Origin: Lepiota brunneoincarnata
Lineage: Eukaryota > Basidiomycota > Agaricomycetes > Agaricales > Agaricaceae
Length of the DNA stretch: 64,000 nt
Assembly (NCBI GenBank): GCA_023014365.1
Contig: JAEBUN010000001.1
Span: forward strand, 124,001 to 188,000
Direction: 5' to 3'
Below are positions 24,030 through 34,167 of the stretch, one piece after another. Below the pieces are notes generated by a model. It did not search any database. It had not been told where the DNA came from and was given only the letters and a program-made list of their open reading frames with translations. The translations under genes and the position numbers were made by a program. How positions within the stretch are numbered: the stretch's first letter is position 1; each line of letters opens with the position of its first letter.

Positions 24030-26546
24030 ATGCAAACCGCACCTTACATACCTCCGGAGACCCAGGAAGAATCTCAGCAGGTGGATTTCCTGCTTGGGAT
24101 GATGGGGAATTACTACGACCGAACAGTAGCTTTGCGGGTCTACCGCAAGCACAAGGGCGATGTAGAGAGAGCGGCAGATGCAATCCTTTCTGGTGACAGG
24201 GGTGAAGATTATAATTGGGATGACGCCCAATCGACACCGCCAGGGTACACGCAAACCGTGCAACAAGTTGGTCCACAGCCCCTCAAACCATCGGCCACGG
24301 TCATTGACCTCACGGGCTCGGATGAGGAACTGCATCGGGCTATGGCCATGTCCCTGGAGCCCGGGCCTGCCTTTGGTCCCAGCAATCGTCCCTCGGATCC
24401 GAATTGGGCGATGGTGCCTTCCAAGGTGCGTTCTCTTTCCTTCCGCCCTCCTGCACCGAGTAACCAGTTGTGGGAAACCAGCAAATTGATAATAATCCCG
24501 GGATATCACACGAAGACAAGACCTATCATGACGCGATCCGGGCAAGTCTGGACGACTTTGCATCGAGGAATGAATCAGATTTCTGCGCGACTGTCCGAGA
24601 AGCTGGAAGGTTTGTGGATGGCCTGTGCTCCTGTCGACGACCTGACGTGTTCGGCCTATCCGTTTTGCGTTGCTGCTTTCCCCGGAGATCAGACCTGTGG
24701 CTTTAAGGTCGGATACTCCCTCATTGGCTTATGCAGCTTTGGTGTGTCCCATTCTCTCGGATTGTTGTTAGTGCTTATACCGTGCATAGTTCGTGCAGGC
24801 ACTTTTCTTTATACCACAAGTTCGAGAACGTGTCGCGACCATCCAGTTGCCCAACATCCCTCAAGACCTACCGAGGAACTCACCAGGCTTGTCGGACTGC
24901 TTCATTTTCGGTGCTGTTTTTGTCTGATTATGCCCGTGATTCAGATAGAGCTATATGGAACTTGATCGAGGTTTTCGTGAACCTAGACATGGCTCAATTA
25001 TCAGCTATCGTGGACTCGGATGCCTTGCCCTCGTTGATCGCCCAACCACTGACTGATCATAGCCAAGTGGCTGAACTTACAGCAGGCGAGCCCCCCACAC
25101 ACTGGCAGTCAGGCCATGATCTTTACTTCCATTAGATTTTTCCAAGAATGTTGCAAACATTATTGAAAGTCATCTGAAAGCGCAGTCTGCCGAGGAAGGG
25201 CAACCGTATGGTGTTGAATCTTCCCCCGCTTTTACCTCAGGCTAACTCATCCTCCAGTCCCCGCTTATTTAACTTCACTCATGGCCGTGTTGAGCTCCAT
25301 CGTCGTATGCCTCGCCAAATTCGGAAAAATCCTACCGATAGCCACTGTAGTGCTGGTCGAGCTTGGCACAGATCAGTCACCTTATGCCGACCTGATGTCT
25401 TGTCTCTCTGGTATCCTCTCGACATGGACGGATACGGGATCCTCGCATGACGTGATCATCGAACCTTCAGACGTCTTTTGCTTTCATCTTAGGCGTGGTA
25501 TGAACCAGTCTGGAAAGTTGGATCCCGAACCATTCAGTTATTCAAAACATATATATTTGGATCAGTTTCTCTTCGAAAATTTGGACTTAGCGAACCAGAA
25601 ACGCTTGGCAGAGCGGAAGCTATCGAGCGATATATCGCAGCTTGCACGGATAAAGCAGGGTTTGACTCGTCATAATGTGGGTAACCTACATGATACCCTG
25701 TGTCACTACCTGATCGAATGAATAGAACAGAGATGCGACCAAAGACCTGGAGGACACTCTATATTATTACGAAAATGTGGCCCAAGCAGAAGATAATCAA
25801 GAGCGAGAAGAAATCTTGAAAAGAACAAAAGCTAAACTGAAGGATGTGCTTGCAAGCATTTCGAGGAAGGTCGAGAGTAAGTGATTCTGGAGCTTACAGG
25901 AAATTTACCTCTGAACAAGTCGGACGCATAGTGATCGATCACGAGATCGAGAAACTGCAAGCTGAAGTAGCTGATGTTTTCAATTGTCCAGAGCTTCAGC
26001 AACACCGAGTGGGCCCCATATCCCTCCAAGTTCATTCTACGTGCTAACGCTGTGTTCAGTATGATCTTCGCGCTGTTTTCATTCATACGGGTCTTCCTGG
26101 GCGCAAGCAGATGTATTCATACGTTCAGGATAACCAAGGAACATGGTGGAAAACGGTCGATTATGCTGTCACCGAGGTGATGGGAATACATCCAAGCTTG
26201 CACAAATGACGTACTTATATTCTTGTAGGTTTCAGAGGAAGTTGTTTTCTCTGATCCATCTGGCATTCATTTGGGCGCGGGTCCATATATGCTAATATAT
26301 AGTCGCCATGTTGACAACAGCGAACCTTCTGCCCTCCAATGGCCTAGAATATTTACAGTAAGTGGGTGTGGTAGACCAGTGTTGTCTCATTAATGCTTCA
26401 TATAGGAGAGTGTCGAGGAACACAATAACACGCTTCTCTCGCACTTACCCCCAGAACTAGCAGCAAAAGTTAGAATATCTGCGAACACTCCGCCACCCTC
26501 AGCGGGAGGGTCTTCCACGTCGTTGCCCAGCAGCCAACATGATTGA
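24030..26546 (+). CDS. USP-fold (peptidase C19) protein, probable inactive deubiquitinase
   Basis: Architecture resembles USP25/28: a UBA/CUE-like helix region (VALRVYRKHKGDVERAADAI), two UIM-like helices (SDEELHRAMAMSLEPG; YHDAIRASLDDF), then a USP domain. At the place of the Cys box the spliced sequence reads GRPVALRSDTPSLAYAAL, then ALFFIPQVRERV, with no GNTCY-like motif. At the His box it reads GRKQMYSYVQD instead of the usual GHYWAYI. Downstream USP structure is recognisable: DRAIWNLIEVFVNLDMAQLS, SHDVIIEPSDVFCFHL, FLFENLDLANQKR, YDLRAVFIHTGLP, TVTEVSEE-like VTEVSEEVVFSDPSG. It ends SSQHD. So it may bind ubiquitin without cleaving it. One surplus base at 25349 shifts the frame. An exon boundary near 25110-25136 is unresolved. 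A GC donor is likely near 24871. Confidence 0.8.
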
Positions 26547-26646
26547 ACGAGACTTACATAATGACGTAATGTATTTGTACAGCCAAACAACTTTACCACA
26601 CTCGCTTTGTCTTTGTCTTCGACTCTTCATCCCTTTGTTTTCTCAC

Positions 26647-28339
26647 ATGGTGGCTGCTGACAACCTCAACTTCGATGTTCTTGAAGAAATATTCACGTAT
26701 CTTCCGCATGGTTCCAATCTTGCATCGGTAGCGTTGGTCAGTCGGTCGTTCCTCGAAGCAGTGGTTTCGCGGCTATACGCCAACATCTGTTTTCGTCTGA
26801 GGCAAGCCAAGAAGTACCCAGAGGTCAGTATCGTTAACCTGGAATCGGAATGGAACGCCCTTGTCAATCTCAGTGGTTCGGGGACATTAGATCATGTCAC
26901 CCTTTGGAGCGATTGCGGTGCATCCTGAGCTGGCTCCATATGTGCGCAGCGTCGGTGCGGTTACTCTAGGTCATCGAGTTGTGTCGTTCTTAATGTGAAA
27001 TGCAGAGATTTTCGCAATTCCTCAGGCCCTCAAAGCAAATAAGTTACTGAACCACCCCAGGTTCATACGCGAATGTGCTGATGCACTCAACCTCTGTCAC
27101 AACCTCATGTCTTTCATGACAACTGTGCCTGGAGCGGTCGCCTATTTTTTTTCTTCCTTAAGCCACAAGCCGAGGCTGGAGAAGCTCTCCTTGTGTGCAA
27201 ACCTCACAACAAGGCAGACCGAAAGTTTACTCAACCTGTCCAATATCAAGACCCTGGAGATTCAGTCAGGTTCTTGGAGCGTCGCGGATGCCCTACCTAG
27301 GTGGATTCAGGCCAGCTTGCATCATTCGCTCAGACACTTGACGTTACACGTGAGTCGCGTCTGCTAGTCTACCCCTCCGACCATCATCTTATGTACAATA
27401 GATGATAAAAGATCTCAATGAAGACGTACTGGAGGCTGCGCTCTCTCAATTGTCCGGACTACGTAGTTTACACGTAATTGGATGCCCCAATGTTGACCAC
27501 AACCGCACTCTTCGCGTAGCACGTCATACACCTCTTCTTGAAAACCTGTCTATGACGGTATCGGTAGGTTCTTCGTGCTTGATGCATTGTCAATGTTGGC
27601 TGAGGTGTTCCCCTTCAGGACCTGGATCAAGTGAACACATTACCCTCCTCGGAACTCAGTCATATTCGCACACTTGCTCTTGATGCACGATCATCTGGCG
27701 CCCGAGATGCCCTTTCTGCTATCTTCACATACCTTCGGACCACGTACTTTCCATTGATATCCTTCAAACTCAAAAATTATCAGAAAAAAGTCGTGCTCGC
27801 CGTAGACTTTGTCAAGCATCTTGTGGAATCCCATGGGCATAGTCTTCAGAGGTTATCACTCCTTGAATGTGAAGTACCCGTTAAAGTGATCGATATTATT
27901 TGCAAGGGCTGTCCGAAACTCGAACGGCTGGACGTTGCTATACCGATGAAAGAGCTTGTAAGACCTCTTGTATGATTCAATTCCCACTGTCACTTAGCTC
28001 CCCTTCTCTTTCAGTATATCTTCGGGAAGGCGGTATCGCACGCAAAGCATCTACAGATCATCATAGATGTTGATAACCATGCCCAGCATGGATTGCGGAC
28101 ATACCTGACGCATGACAATGTCGACTACCTGATGGCTTCCGTGCCAAGCTTGAAGACTATCATAGACGGTAACCGTATATGGACAGTGAGTTATCTATCC
28201 CTTCCGATACTCCCTGACTCCGTACTCAACGACATTACCTTAGTGCAAGCGGATGTCACCCCGGACGCTTTCTGTCATTCTTGAACGCCGTCCAACCCGG
28301 AAAGCCGGGACTTATTGGTTCGTGCCCCAAGACGGTTAA
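26647..28339 (+). CDS. F-box protein, tandem copy 1
   Basis: Predicted substrate-recruiting subunit of an SCF ubiquitin ligase. The N-terminus (LNFDVLEEIFTYLPHGSN, then LASVALVSRSF) is a short F-box-like motif. It is followed by RLYANICFRLR and leucine-rich segments typical of fungal F-box/LRR proteins: PRLEKLSLCANLTTRQTES, LSGLRSLHVIGCPNVDHNRT, HSLQRLSLLECEVPVKVID and GCPKLERLDVAIPM. Six or seven exons are needed. A last intron after NRIWT joins a C-terminal exon ending ILERRPTRKAGTYWFVPQDG, stop at 28337-28339. The same C-terminal exon exists in copy 2. The gene starts only 100 bases after the USP-like gene, so its promoter must be very short or overlap that gene's 3' end. Confidence 0.85.
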
Positions 28340-29027
28340 TCGCCCGCCCGTCACCTCTATTTAGCACTTGCATGCGTCTCCGGGTTTGTTCCTCATCCAT
28401 GTCAGCTGCTTGACCTGGGCAGAGACTTGGGCTATGCATACTCCCTTCCTTAGTTTACCCTCACCCTAATCTTGCTCCTTTAATCTCAAATATTCTCATG
28501 GAGTCTTTGAAGCAGTTACCTTGCAAGGCCCCCATTGGACACGGCTCAGTCCAAATTAACTCCGCAAGCAAGGCTGCTGCTGGCATCCAACGGCGTGTAT
28601 CTAGTTTTCATTAACTATGAGCCCAATGACGACTAGGGATCACAATGAAAAGCACGACGTGATGTCAAGATTTGTGCTGAATGACCTGGGTAGGAGATCT
28701 GGAAAAATCTGGGGGTTTTTCAGTTTGACAACACCTGGCAACACCCATGATCTGCACGTACAGTACAAAAGAGGCAATTATTCCCTAAATGTGAGATTTA
28801 TCTTCGGCATCTCGGCACTGCACCACAGTAAAAAAGACAAAAGCAATCACTGCCCTCCCTTCTCCAAACATCACCCCCTCGAAACACTCTCACCGGTGCC
28901 ACCTGCCATCGCTACAGCCAGTCACTGGCAGAAGTACTACACCAATTAACAACGAAACACATACGAGCAAGAAAAAAACGGGGTCATCGAATCTTCTTAA
29001 TCACTTCCTTTGTACAGTACTGATTAT
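28340..29027. other. Intergenic region between F-box copy 1 and the small ORF pair
   Basis: I see no gene with recognisable features here. The frame 28617-28949 is open on the plus strand but has no motif or homologue in the window. Sequence just downstream of F-box copy 1 is faintly similar to that downstream of copy 2, as expected from duplication. Confidence 0.5.
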
Positions 29028-29346
29028 ATGACGACCGACAACAGTCGACCCCAGAGAAACACCAGGCCTGAAGTGAATGGATCGTTTCGAGAAGATCAAA
29101 AAATTGCAAGATAAGGCGATAAGGCGGAGTTTCAGAGCTGGGCAGTACGAGATCACCGCAATATGTGCTGCAGAAGGGGCCACGGATAGTAAAACCCGTA
29201 GAATGTTTGAGGACTACGCACGCGTTTTTGGTTGGAGGAAAGAGAAGGCATTGGCAAAGGTCGCGGTGGAACGAGGCAAGATGAACAGTGTATTACAAGA
29301 AGAGGCGGCCAAAAGTAAAGCTAGTAGAGCCCGAGGCAAACTGTAG
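29028..29346 (+). CDS. Small basic hypothetical protein, copy 1
   Basis: The ATG at 29028 begins MTTDNSRPQRNTRPEVNGSF, the same start as the copy at 29487. After a run of six A (about 29097-29102) one surplus base moves the frame; the later frame reads DKAIRRSFRAGQYEITAICA and ends AAKSKASRARGKL with a stop at 29344-29346. If the A run is one base too long, the protein is about 105 residues, rich in Lys and Arg, with a helical C-terminal half. I do not recognise the family. Its reality rests on the conserved start and the shared DKAIRR motif in two copies. It could also be a non-coding repeat. Confidence 0.45.
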
Positions 29347-29486
29347 TAGAACGGCTACTTCTGTCACTCATAGGGCACCCAATTTTCTTTACACTTGTTT
29401 CCCTTTCTCTCGCCTACAGGAATACACACATAGGGTAAGTAGATAGAAGGGCCGTCGACGCCCACTCAACTCTTTATACTAATTAT

Positions 29487-29741
29487 ATGACGACCGACAA
29501 CAGGCGACCACACAGAAACGCCGGGCCTGAAGTGAATAGACCTCTTGAAGGGCCAGATAAGGCAATAAGGCGGGCTACAAAAGCCGGGGTGCTCAAGGTC
29601 ATTGTAGGATATCTGACAGACAATGCCACGACGACAAGTCAGCGCAGGAGGTCCACGCCACACTTAAGGTGTGTTATCCTGCACTATGACACCGTTATGA
29701 CGTGGGTGTGTGGACTCGCGACTGGTCAAACGCCCGCTTAA
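29487..29741 (+). CDS. Small basic hypothetical protein, copy 2
   Basis: Begins MTTDNRRPHRNAGPEVNRPL, closely matching copy 1, and continues in one frame through DKAIRRATKAGVLKVIVGYL to a stop at 29741. The second half does not match copy 1, so this copy may be truncated or may use an intron after about 29650. It ends 33 bases before the F-box copy 2 start, so if both are genes there is almost no promoter between them. Function unknown. Confidence 0.4.
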   Translation: MTTDNRRPHRNAGPEVNRPLEGPDKAIRRATKAGVLKVIVGYLTDNATTTSQRRRSTPHLRCVILHYDTVMTWVCGLATGQTPA

Positions 29742-29774
29742 ACCCCCTCGTCCCCATCCCTTCCACCTCCTCTC

Positions 29775-31433
29775 ATGGTAATTTCTCAAAATCTCAACTT
29801 TGATGTCCTTGAAGAAATACTAGCGTACATTCCACATGGATCTAATCTCGCATCAGTGGCTTTGGTCAGTCGGTCGTTCCAGCAAGTAGCAGTTCCGCGG
29901 TTATACGCCAATATCTGTCTCCATCCGAGGCCAGCTGGACACTATCGAAAGGTCAGTTCACTAAGCTGGAGTCTGGACGGAACTCAATCACCAATTTCAA
30001 GTTTTTAGATCATGTCACCTTTTAGGGTGATCGCTGTACATCCTGAACTCGCTGCATACGTACACAATATTGGTGCGTTAACCCGAGGTTATATCTGGAC
30101 TCGCCTCATTATTCAATTGATTTTCAGAGATTTTCGTGATTCCCTACGCCAGATTCATACCCGAGTGTGCTGCAGCTCTCAAACTCTGTCACAACCTCGT
30201 GTCTTTCAAAACAACCGTGCCAGGAACGGTAGCTTATTTCTTTTCCTCCTTATGCCACAAACCGAGGCTGGAGAGACTCTCCTTGTACGCGAACCTTACA
30301 ACAAGGCAATCCGAAAGTCTACTCGGTCTGTTCAATATTAAGGCCCTCGAGATTTGGTCAGGCTCATGGAGTGTTGCGGAAACCCTCCCTGGGTGGATAC
30401 AGGCCAGCTTGCGCCTTTCATTGAAACACTTGACTCTATATGTGAGCCTTGATTGCTAGTATGTCTTATTTCCTCATCGGCTTATGTGGGGTAGATGAGA
30501 ATGGATCTCGATGGAGATATACTGGAAGCTGCACTTTCTCAGTTGCATGGGCTTCGTAGCTTGCATATTGTTGGATGCCCTAAACTTGGTCACCAGCGCA
30601 CTCTTCGTGTAACACGCTACATGCCCCTTCTTGAAAACCTGTCTATGACGATCTATGTATGTGCATCATTCTGCATACTTTCTGGTTGAGGCTTGCTGAG
30701 ATCCTCCCTTTCAGGGACCCAATGAAGTGAATTCATTGCCCCCTTCCAAACTCAGTCATCTTCGCGGGCTTGCCCTCGATGTACGACTACCTGGTGCCCA
30801 AGGCGTCCTTTCCGCCATCCTCGCATATCTCCGGGCTACAACGTTTCCATTGGCATCTTTCAAACTCAAGAATTATTCAAAGAAGGCCGTACTCCCTATG
30901 GAATTCGTCAAGGATCTTGTGGAATCTTATGGGCATAGTCTTCAGGAATTATTATTCCTTGATTGTAATGTCTCCGATGGAGCGACCGAGCTTATCTGCA
31001 AGAGGTGTCCAAAACTTGAACGGCTAAGCGTTCCTATACCAATAAAAGAACCGATACAATTTGTAAGGCCTTTTGTATGGCTTAGCTTACGTCGTCACCG
31101 AGTCATTCCTCTTACAGTGTCAATTCGGGATGGCAGTATCATTCGCAAAGAATCTACGGGTTATTGTGAACGTTCATACCCAGCATAAATCAGGGAGATA
31201 CCTCACGCATGACGATGTCGACTTCCTGATGAGTGCAGTACCCACCTTGAAGACAATCAGAGATAGCAATCATATTTGGACAGTGGGTAACATAGCTCCG
31301 TTCTTGCTGACCCCCCCTACTTAAAGAGATCACCTAGCGCAAAAGGACAACAACCCGAGCATTTTCTGCCATTCTCGAGCGCCGTCCGACCCGGGAAATC
31401 GGGCCTTGCTGGTTCATGCCCCAACAGGTTTAA
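29775..31433 (+). CDS. F-box protein, tandem copy 2
   Basis: Paralogue of the gene at 26.6-28.3 kb with the same exon layout. It starts MVISQNLNFDVLEEILAYIP, followed by HGSNLASVALVSRSFQQVAV and RLYANICLHPRPAG. Leucine-rich segments correspond one to one with copy 1: PRLERLSLYANLTTRQSES, LHGLRSLHIVGCPKLGHQRT, HSLQELLFLDCNVSDGATE and RCPKLERLSVPIPIKEP. The final intron after NHIWT (about 31283-31338) joins RKRTTTRAFSAILERRPTRE and GPCWFMPQQV, stop at 31431-31433. The two copies differ at many amino acids but keep the frame, which suggests that both are under selection. The substrate is unknown. Confidence 0.85.
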
Positions 31434-31740
31434 ACTGCTTTGCCGTCATATTGATCTGACACGTGCATGCTACTCGTCTCTTTACCTGACCACCGCTGGG
31501 CCCCTTCGTTTCATCTCAACCACCAGGTCGTGCCCTTGACAATAATCAACATACACGTTCCCAAGTGCATCAATTCCGCCTGTTTACCCCTAACGTTGAT
31601 CTAGAATGCCGTCTACATAATGCCCAATGCAGTATAATACAGAAGGAGACCAGAACGTTCCTCATTTTGTTCGGCTGCAACCCTCAGCCTATAAGCACAG
31701 CCTTGCGACGTAAAGCACGCTAGGTAGTGTACTTTGTCAA

Positions 31741-32418
31741 CTACCGTCTAGAATTCGAGCTAGAAGGTAAAATAGGAAAATTATCGTTACTGAGGAGCGC
31801 AGCGCCTCCGACTGCGCCTGCGAGTCCGAGGAATAGGAGCTGATTTCCAGTTTTCTGGACGGAAAAAAAAAACTCAGTACGCCAGTATGGGAGCATGGCT
31901 AGAGAGCGACTTACCCCTTGTCGGCCCGATGGCCTGTGGGAATACCGTGTAATGCGTGCGGGACCCTCGAACATCTCCACAAGTAGTTCGGGAGCGTGAG
32001 ATGAAGCTGATGGAGTGTGGTGATGCCTTGTGGAGGCGGGTACTGAACTTAACGCCTGCTCCACTCGCCTTTGGAAGGCAAGAGGCAGGTTTCGTGGACG
32101 AGCCGGTCCGTCAAACATGATGGGAGCAGGGAGGGAGGCGGGAGGTGGGCGTGGTAAAGAGGTGGTGAGAGTGGCGCTCGGCTCAGCCTCCCGCGGTTGA
32201 CGGGCCCGTATTGTTTCCTGGACGAATTTACTGCTCTCGCCCAACCTCGAAGGTGCATCGAAGATGTCGAAGATGGGGGCGAGGACGACCTCTTCAGGCT
32301 CTTCCATTGGGAGTGCAGCAGTGGCATGGAGGGCGGTGGCCCGGCTCGGTGCTGATGAGTGGACGAGCCGTGATGCGAGGCCATTGCGAAGGTGAGATAG
32401 AGCTTGACGATTAGCCAT
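31741..32418 (-). CDS. Small protein, probable mitochondrial membrane, with three F-D/E-x-P-A/S-R motifs
   Basis: The start at 32418 gives MANRQALSHLRNGLASRLVH, rich in Arg, Ser and Ala with no acidic residue, as in a mitochondrial presequence. The middle is low-complexity Pro/Ser sequence. A short motif occurs three times: IFDAPSRLG, MFDGPARPR and MFEGPARIT. Near the C-terminus an intron (about 1914-1858 relative to 30 kb, that is 31914-31858) removes a non-conserved stretch and joins SGRQG to KTGNQLLFLGLAGAVGGAAL, a single hydrophobic span, and then SNDNFPILPSSSNSRR. About 205 residues after splicing. I do not recognise the family by name. A one-span mitochondrial inner- or outer-membrane protein is the best inference. 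Confidence 0.65.
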   Translation of the reverse strand: MANRQALSHLRNGLASRLVHSSAPSRATALHATAALPMEEPEEVVLAPIFDIFDAPSRLGESSKFVQETIRARQPREAEPSATLTTSLPRPPPASLPAPIMFDGPARPRNLPLAFQRRVEQALSSVPASTRHHHTPSASSHAPELLVEMFEGPARITRYSHRPSGRQGVSRSLAMLPYWRTEFFFSVQKTGNQLLFLGLAGAVGGAALLSNDNFPILPSSSNSRR

Positions 32419-34167
32419 GGCTGGTGAGTTCTTTCAAGGAGGCACCAGGGACCCAGCAGAGGGGACTAGGAGGGTTTTTATAAAGAGTACGGCCGAAGAA
32501 AGTTCGGGAGATCTTATTGAGTCAGAACGCATGAAGTCATGAAAAAAGTTGACTTTTGCCGGGAAGCATCCGCCTAGATTGGGATAGATCTACGTCAATG
32601 TTGTCTAGTATGCCCTACAACCAGCTCCCTCGTGTATGAAAACGGACGTTGACGAGAGCATGGAGGACAAGAATAACTCTGATTTTTCCCTATTTTGATC
32701 ACTCTTGGCAGCTGTCGGTTTAAGCAGCTATATGTGATGCTCACTTGAAGTCGCCAAGAGTTTTTTTGAGCGGATATGGAGCGGAGATAGAGGTCTATTG
32801 CTTGAGAATTGTGGAATGGGCTATTGAGTGATTATAAAGGCACCATGTTGAGTCTGGGATTGGTCGCCTTGGGTGCATAGCCTTCGGCCTTGGCAAGAAT
32901 CGTTGGTTGGAGCAGACCACGTACTAACCGGTACCCAAATGAATGGAAGATGTTGATTGAGGTGGCAGGGAGACGACTTCCGGACGCTCTAGTCTACGAA
33001 TCTTGCACATCAAAAGCCCGGTTACCGCTTAAACGCCACCCTGAGCGTCGATTTGTCCCACACCATAACAGTACAGGCGATCTGTGAGACTTTGAGTAAT
33101 AAACGACGGTTTGGGTGGAAGGATCGCAACCCGGTTGATAAAGAAATTTGCCGTGGTGATTGATATGAGCATGAACGAGCGGATAACCTGTTTTGTTGGT
33201 ATCTCGCCGGCAAGCCACCGAGGAAAATACCTGGTGGGAGGGTTTCCACGTCCACATGCGCCAGCATGGGATAGAGACCCAAGGTTATGTTCCACTTAGC
33301 AGGAAGGCAGCGATAGCTTAGAGAACTCCGGTTCTCTGGCCAGTCCTTGGAACAATTGAGCCACCTTGGGTAAAGTGCGTGATTATCTTTGTGCGATTAG
33401 GAGCAGCTGGGATATTGAGGGGTAACCGCGTGTCCTAGGAAGAGCTAGAACCTGGATTCGATCCAAGCGCACAAGAATCACTTGCGGCCGTGGAACTCGG
33501 AGAGTACATAACATGATGTCTGCCAAGAACAGACGCCTGTAGATGAGCAAGAACGGTGGAAATCCGGTGCTCAATTGTGTGCTTTACAGTGTAGCGTGGA
33601 AGTCATCGAACAAGTACTCTGTTTTACGTTGTTTGTGTCTTTTGTGATTGCCCGTCCTTTCCCACAGTCGGGCATGAAATCAGACTCTTGACGTTCATCG
33701 ACGCCCGAAAAGTTCATCTGCAGTTGGACTGAGACGTTTGAACGCTGAAACTCTCAATGGTGTTCATTCATAACGCAAGAACTAACAAGGTTGAGTAGGG
33801 TCCTAATTGGAGCCATGCTCGTCATGAACAAGAATCTGCTGATCTCACTGGACAACGGACTACAACAGGCCCGAGTCGTCTGGAGGCATCCAGTATGTTG
33901 AAGCGAGCGTATTGGCAACTTCAGCACTTCGAGAAATGGGGCCTGCGATGCACAAAAGGCCATCGATAACCTCAGACTTGCCTTTCCGGAGCCACGCCTG
34001 AACCTTGTGGAAGACACGTGTTGGATGGCCATCCCCATACCCAGGTACACCCGCGAAAGATTAACTTTGCATCGCCCCTCGTTTCAGCTGCGCTCGACGT
34101 CCATGAGGCTCGTCCGCTGAACTTACAAAACACGAAAGAACCGACTCCATCGTCGTTTGTTACCGCC
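32419..34167. other. 1.7-kb divergent intergenic region, no gene recognised
   Basis: The region separates the minus-strand mitochondrial-type gene from the plus-strand DUF7587-like gene. Several short open frames occur on both strands (for example 32890-33087 and 33029-33295), but none shows a motif, a hydrophobic pattern or consistent splice sites. It may hold a 5' exon of the gene that follows. Confidence 0.45.

Noticed and set aside
26647..31433. F-box pair as a segmental duplication that includes the small ORF
   Set aside because: The small ORFs both lie between the F-box genes, and none precedes F-box copy 1, which follows the USP-like gene by 100 bases. The two duplications look separate.
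34018..34167. Upstream extension of the DUF7587-like gene from 34018
   Set aside because: The frame is open, but the sequence before the ATG at 34168 has no ATG and no family similarity.
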